Source: Paraburkholderia silvatlantica
Lineage (GTDB): Bacteria > Pseudomonadota > Gammaproteobacteria > Burkholderiales > Burkholderiaceae
NCBI RefSeq assembly: GCF_003096715.1
Contig: NZ_QEOL01000028.1
Coordinates: 1 to 64,000 of the forward strand
Direction: 5' to 3'
Length of the DNA: 64,000 nt
Within the stretch, counting starts at the first letter, position 1, and each line of letters begins with the position of its first letter. The notes below the pieces were generated by a model. That model saw only the letters and a program-made list of their open reading frames with translations. It was not told the origin of the DNA and ran no database searches. This document shows, in pieces, positions 63,914-64,000 of this stretch. The position numbers and the translations under genes are program-made.

Positions 63914-64000
63914 TCAAGGACGCTTGTGCAGGACCTGGTCGACGAGACCGTACGCCTGGGCGTCGTCACCCGACATGAAATTGTCGCGATCCGTGTCGCG
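63914..64000 (-). CDS. clpP: ClpP protease subunit, C-terminal fragment
   Basis: Only the last 28 codons and stop are in the window. They read RDTDRDNFMSGDDAQAYGLV then DQVLHKRP, the typical ClpP end with the catalytic-triad Asp (in DTDRDNF) and the MS/AEAYGLVD helix. The gene continues beyond the right edge. Confidence 0.93.
   Translation of the reverse strand, partial: RDTDRDNFMSGDDAQAYGLVDQVLHKRP

Overview
The window is a GC-rich, gene-dense stretch of a betaproteobacterial chromosome. Gene content and order (ppiD, tRNA-Asp, tRNA-Val, hupB, lon, clpX, clpP; selO-msrB-yciB-bolA-ppiC facing purL; mltG-tmk-holB-tatD) point to Burkholderiaceae, most likely Paraburkholderia or a close relative. 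The genus is an inference from recalled gene order. I see no insertion sequence, prophage, integrase, CRISPR array or rRNA. This looks like core or soft-core chromosome, not a genomic island.

Layout. 1-3.2 kb: the start of ETF-ubiquinone oxidoreductase, a large DmdC-type acyl-CoA dehydrogenase and an AraC-type regulator, all on the minus strand. 3.2-8.6 kb: an AT-richer leader with a possible FNR/ANR box, then the arginine deiminase operon arcD-arcA-arcB-arcC. 8.7-12.9 kb: small stress or envelope genes (RRM-like protein, PPK2, PRC-barrel protein, cupin, secreted protein, thioesterase, YnfA). 12.9-16 kb: phosphonate genes phnX and phnW with a divergent LysR regulator. 16-19.5 kb: phosphoribosyltransferase, YciI, PsiF-type protein, small membrane protein, SYLF lipoprotein. 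19.5-24.8 kb: glycosyltransferase, lone AAA ATPase, trehalose-6-phosphate synthase and an MscS-type channel. 25-29.8 kb: Rap1a-like and ankyrin exported proteins, then tatD, holB, tmk, mltG. 29.9-31.9 kb: YgfZ and an NRDE protein.

31.9-41 kb holds a fatty-acyl catabolic neighbourhood on the minus strand: SDR, MDR-type reductase, hotdog thioesterase, Dabb protein, thiolase, nicotinamidase, fused enoyl-CoA hydratase/3-hydroxyacyl-CoA dehydrogenase, acyl-CoA ligase. Activation, hydration/dehydrogenation and thiolysis are encoded here, and the acyl-CoA dehydrogenase and ETF-QO at the left edge would supply the first oxidation. 41-45 kb: selO, msrB, yciB, bolA and a parvulin. 45-56.7 kb: purL, a DadA-like oxidase, the bifunctional NAD(P)H-hydrate repair enzyme, pgi, an orphan LolD/YbbA-type ATPase divergent from a TesA-like esterase, and a small lipoprotein. 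56.8-64 kb: the protein quality-control block ppiD, two tRNAs, hupB, lon, clpX and the end of clpP.

I found no convincing new multi-gene system. The best leads are regulatory or structural: a promoter overlapped by a TetR-like palindrome before the fadB-type gene, an exact 11-bp-period repeat in the purL leader, several other short tandem arrays in spacers, an RRM-like protein without its aromatic RNA-stacking residues, an orphan Rap1a/Tai-like protein beside an exported ankyrin protein, and an MscS-OtsA osmotic gene pair. All family calls come from reading motifs and lengths; no database search was possible.
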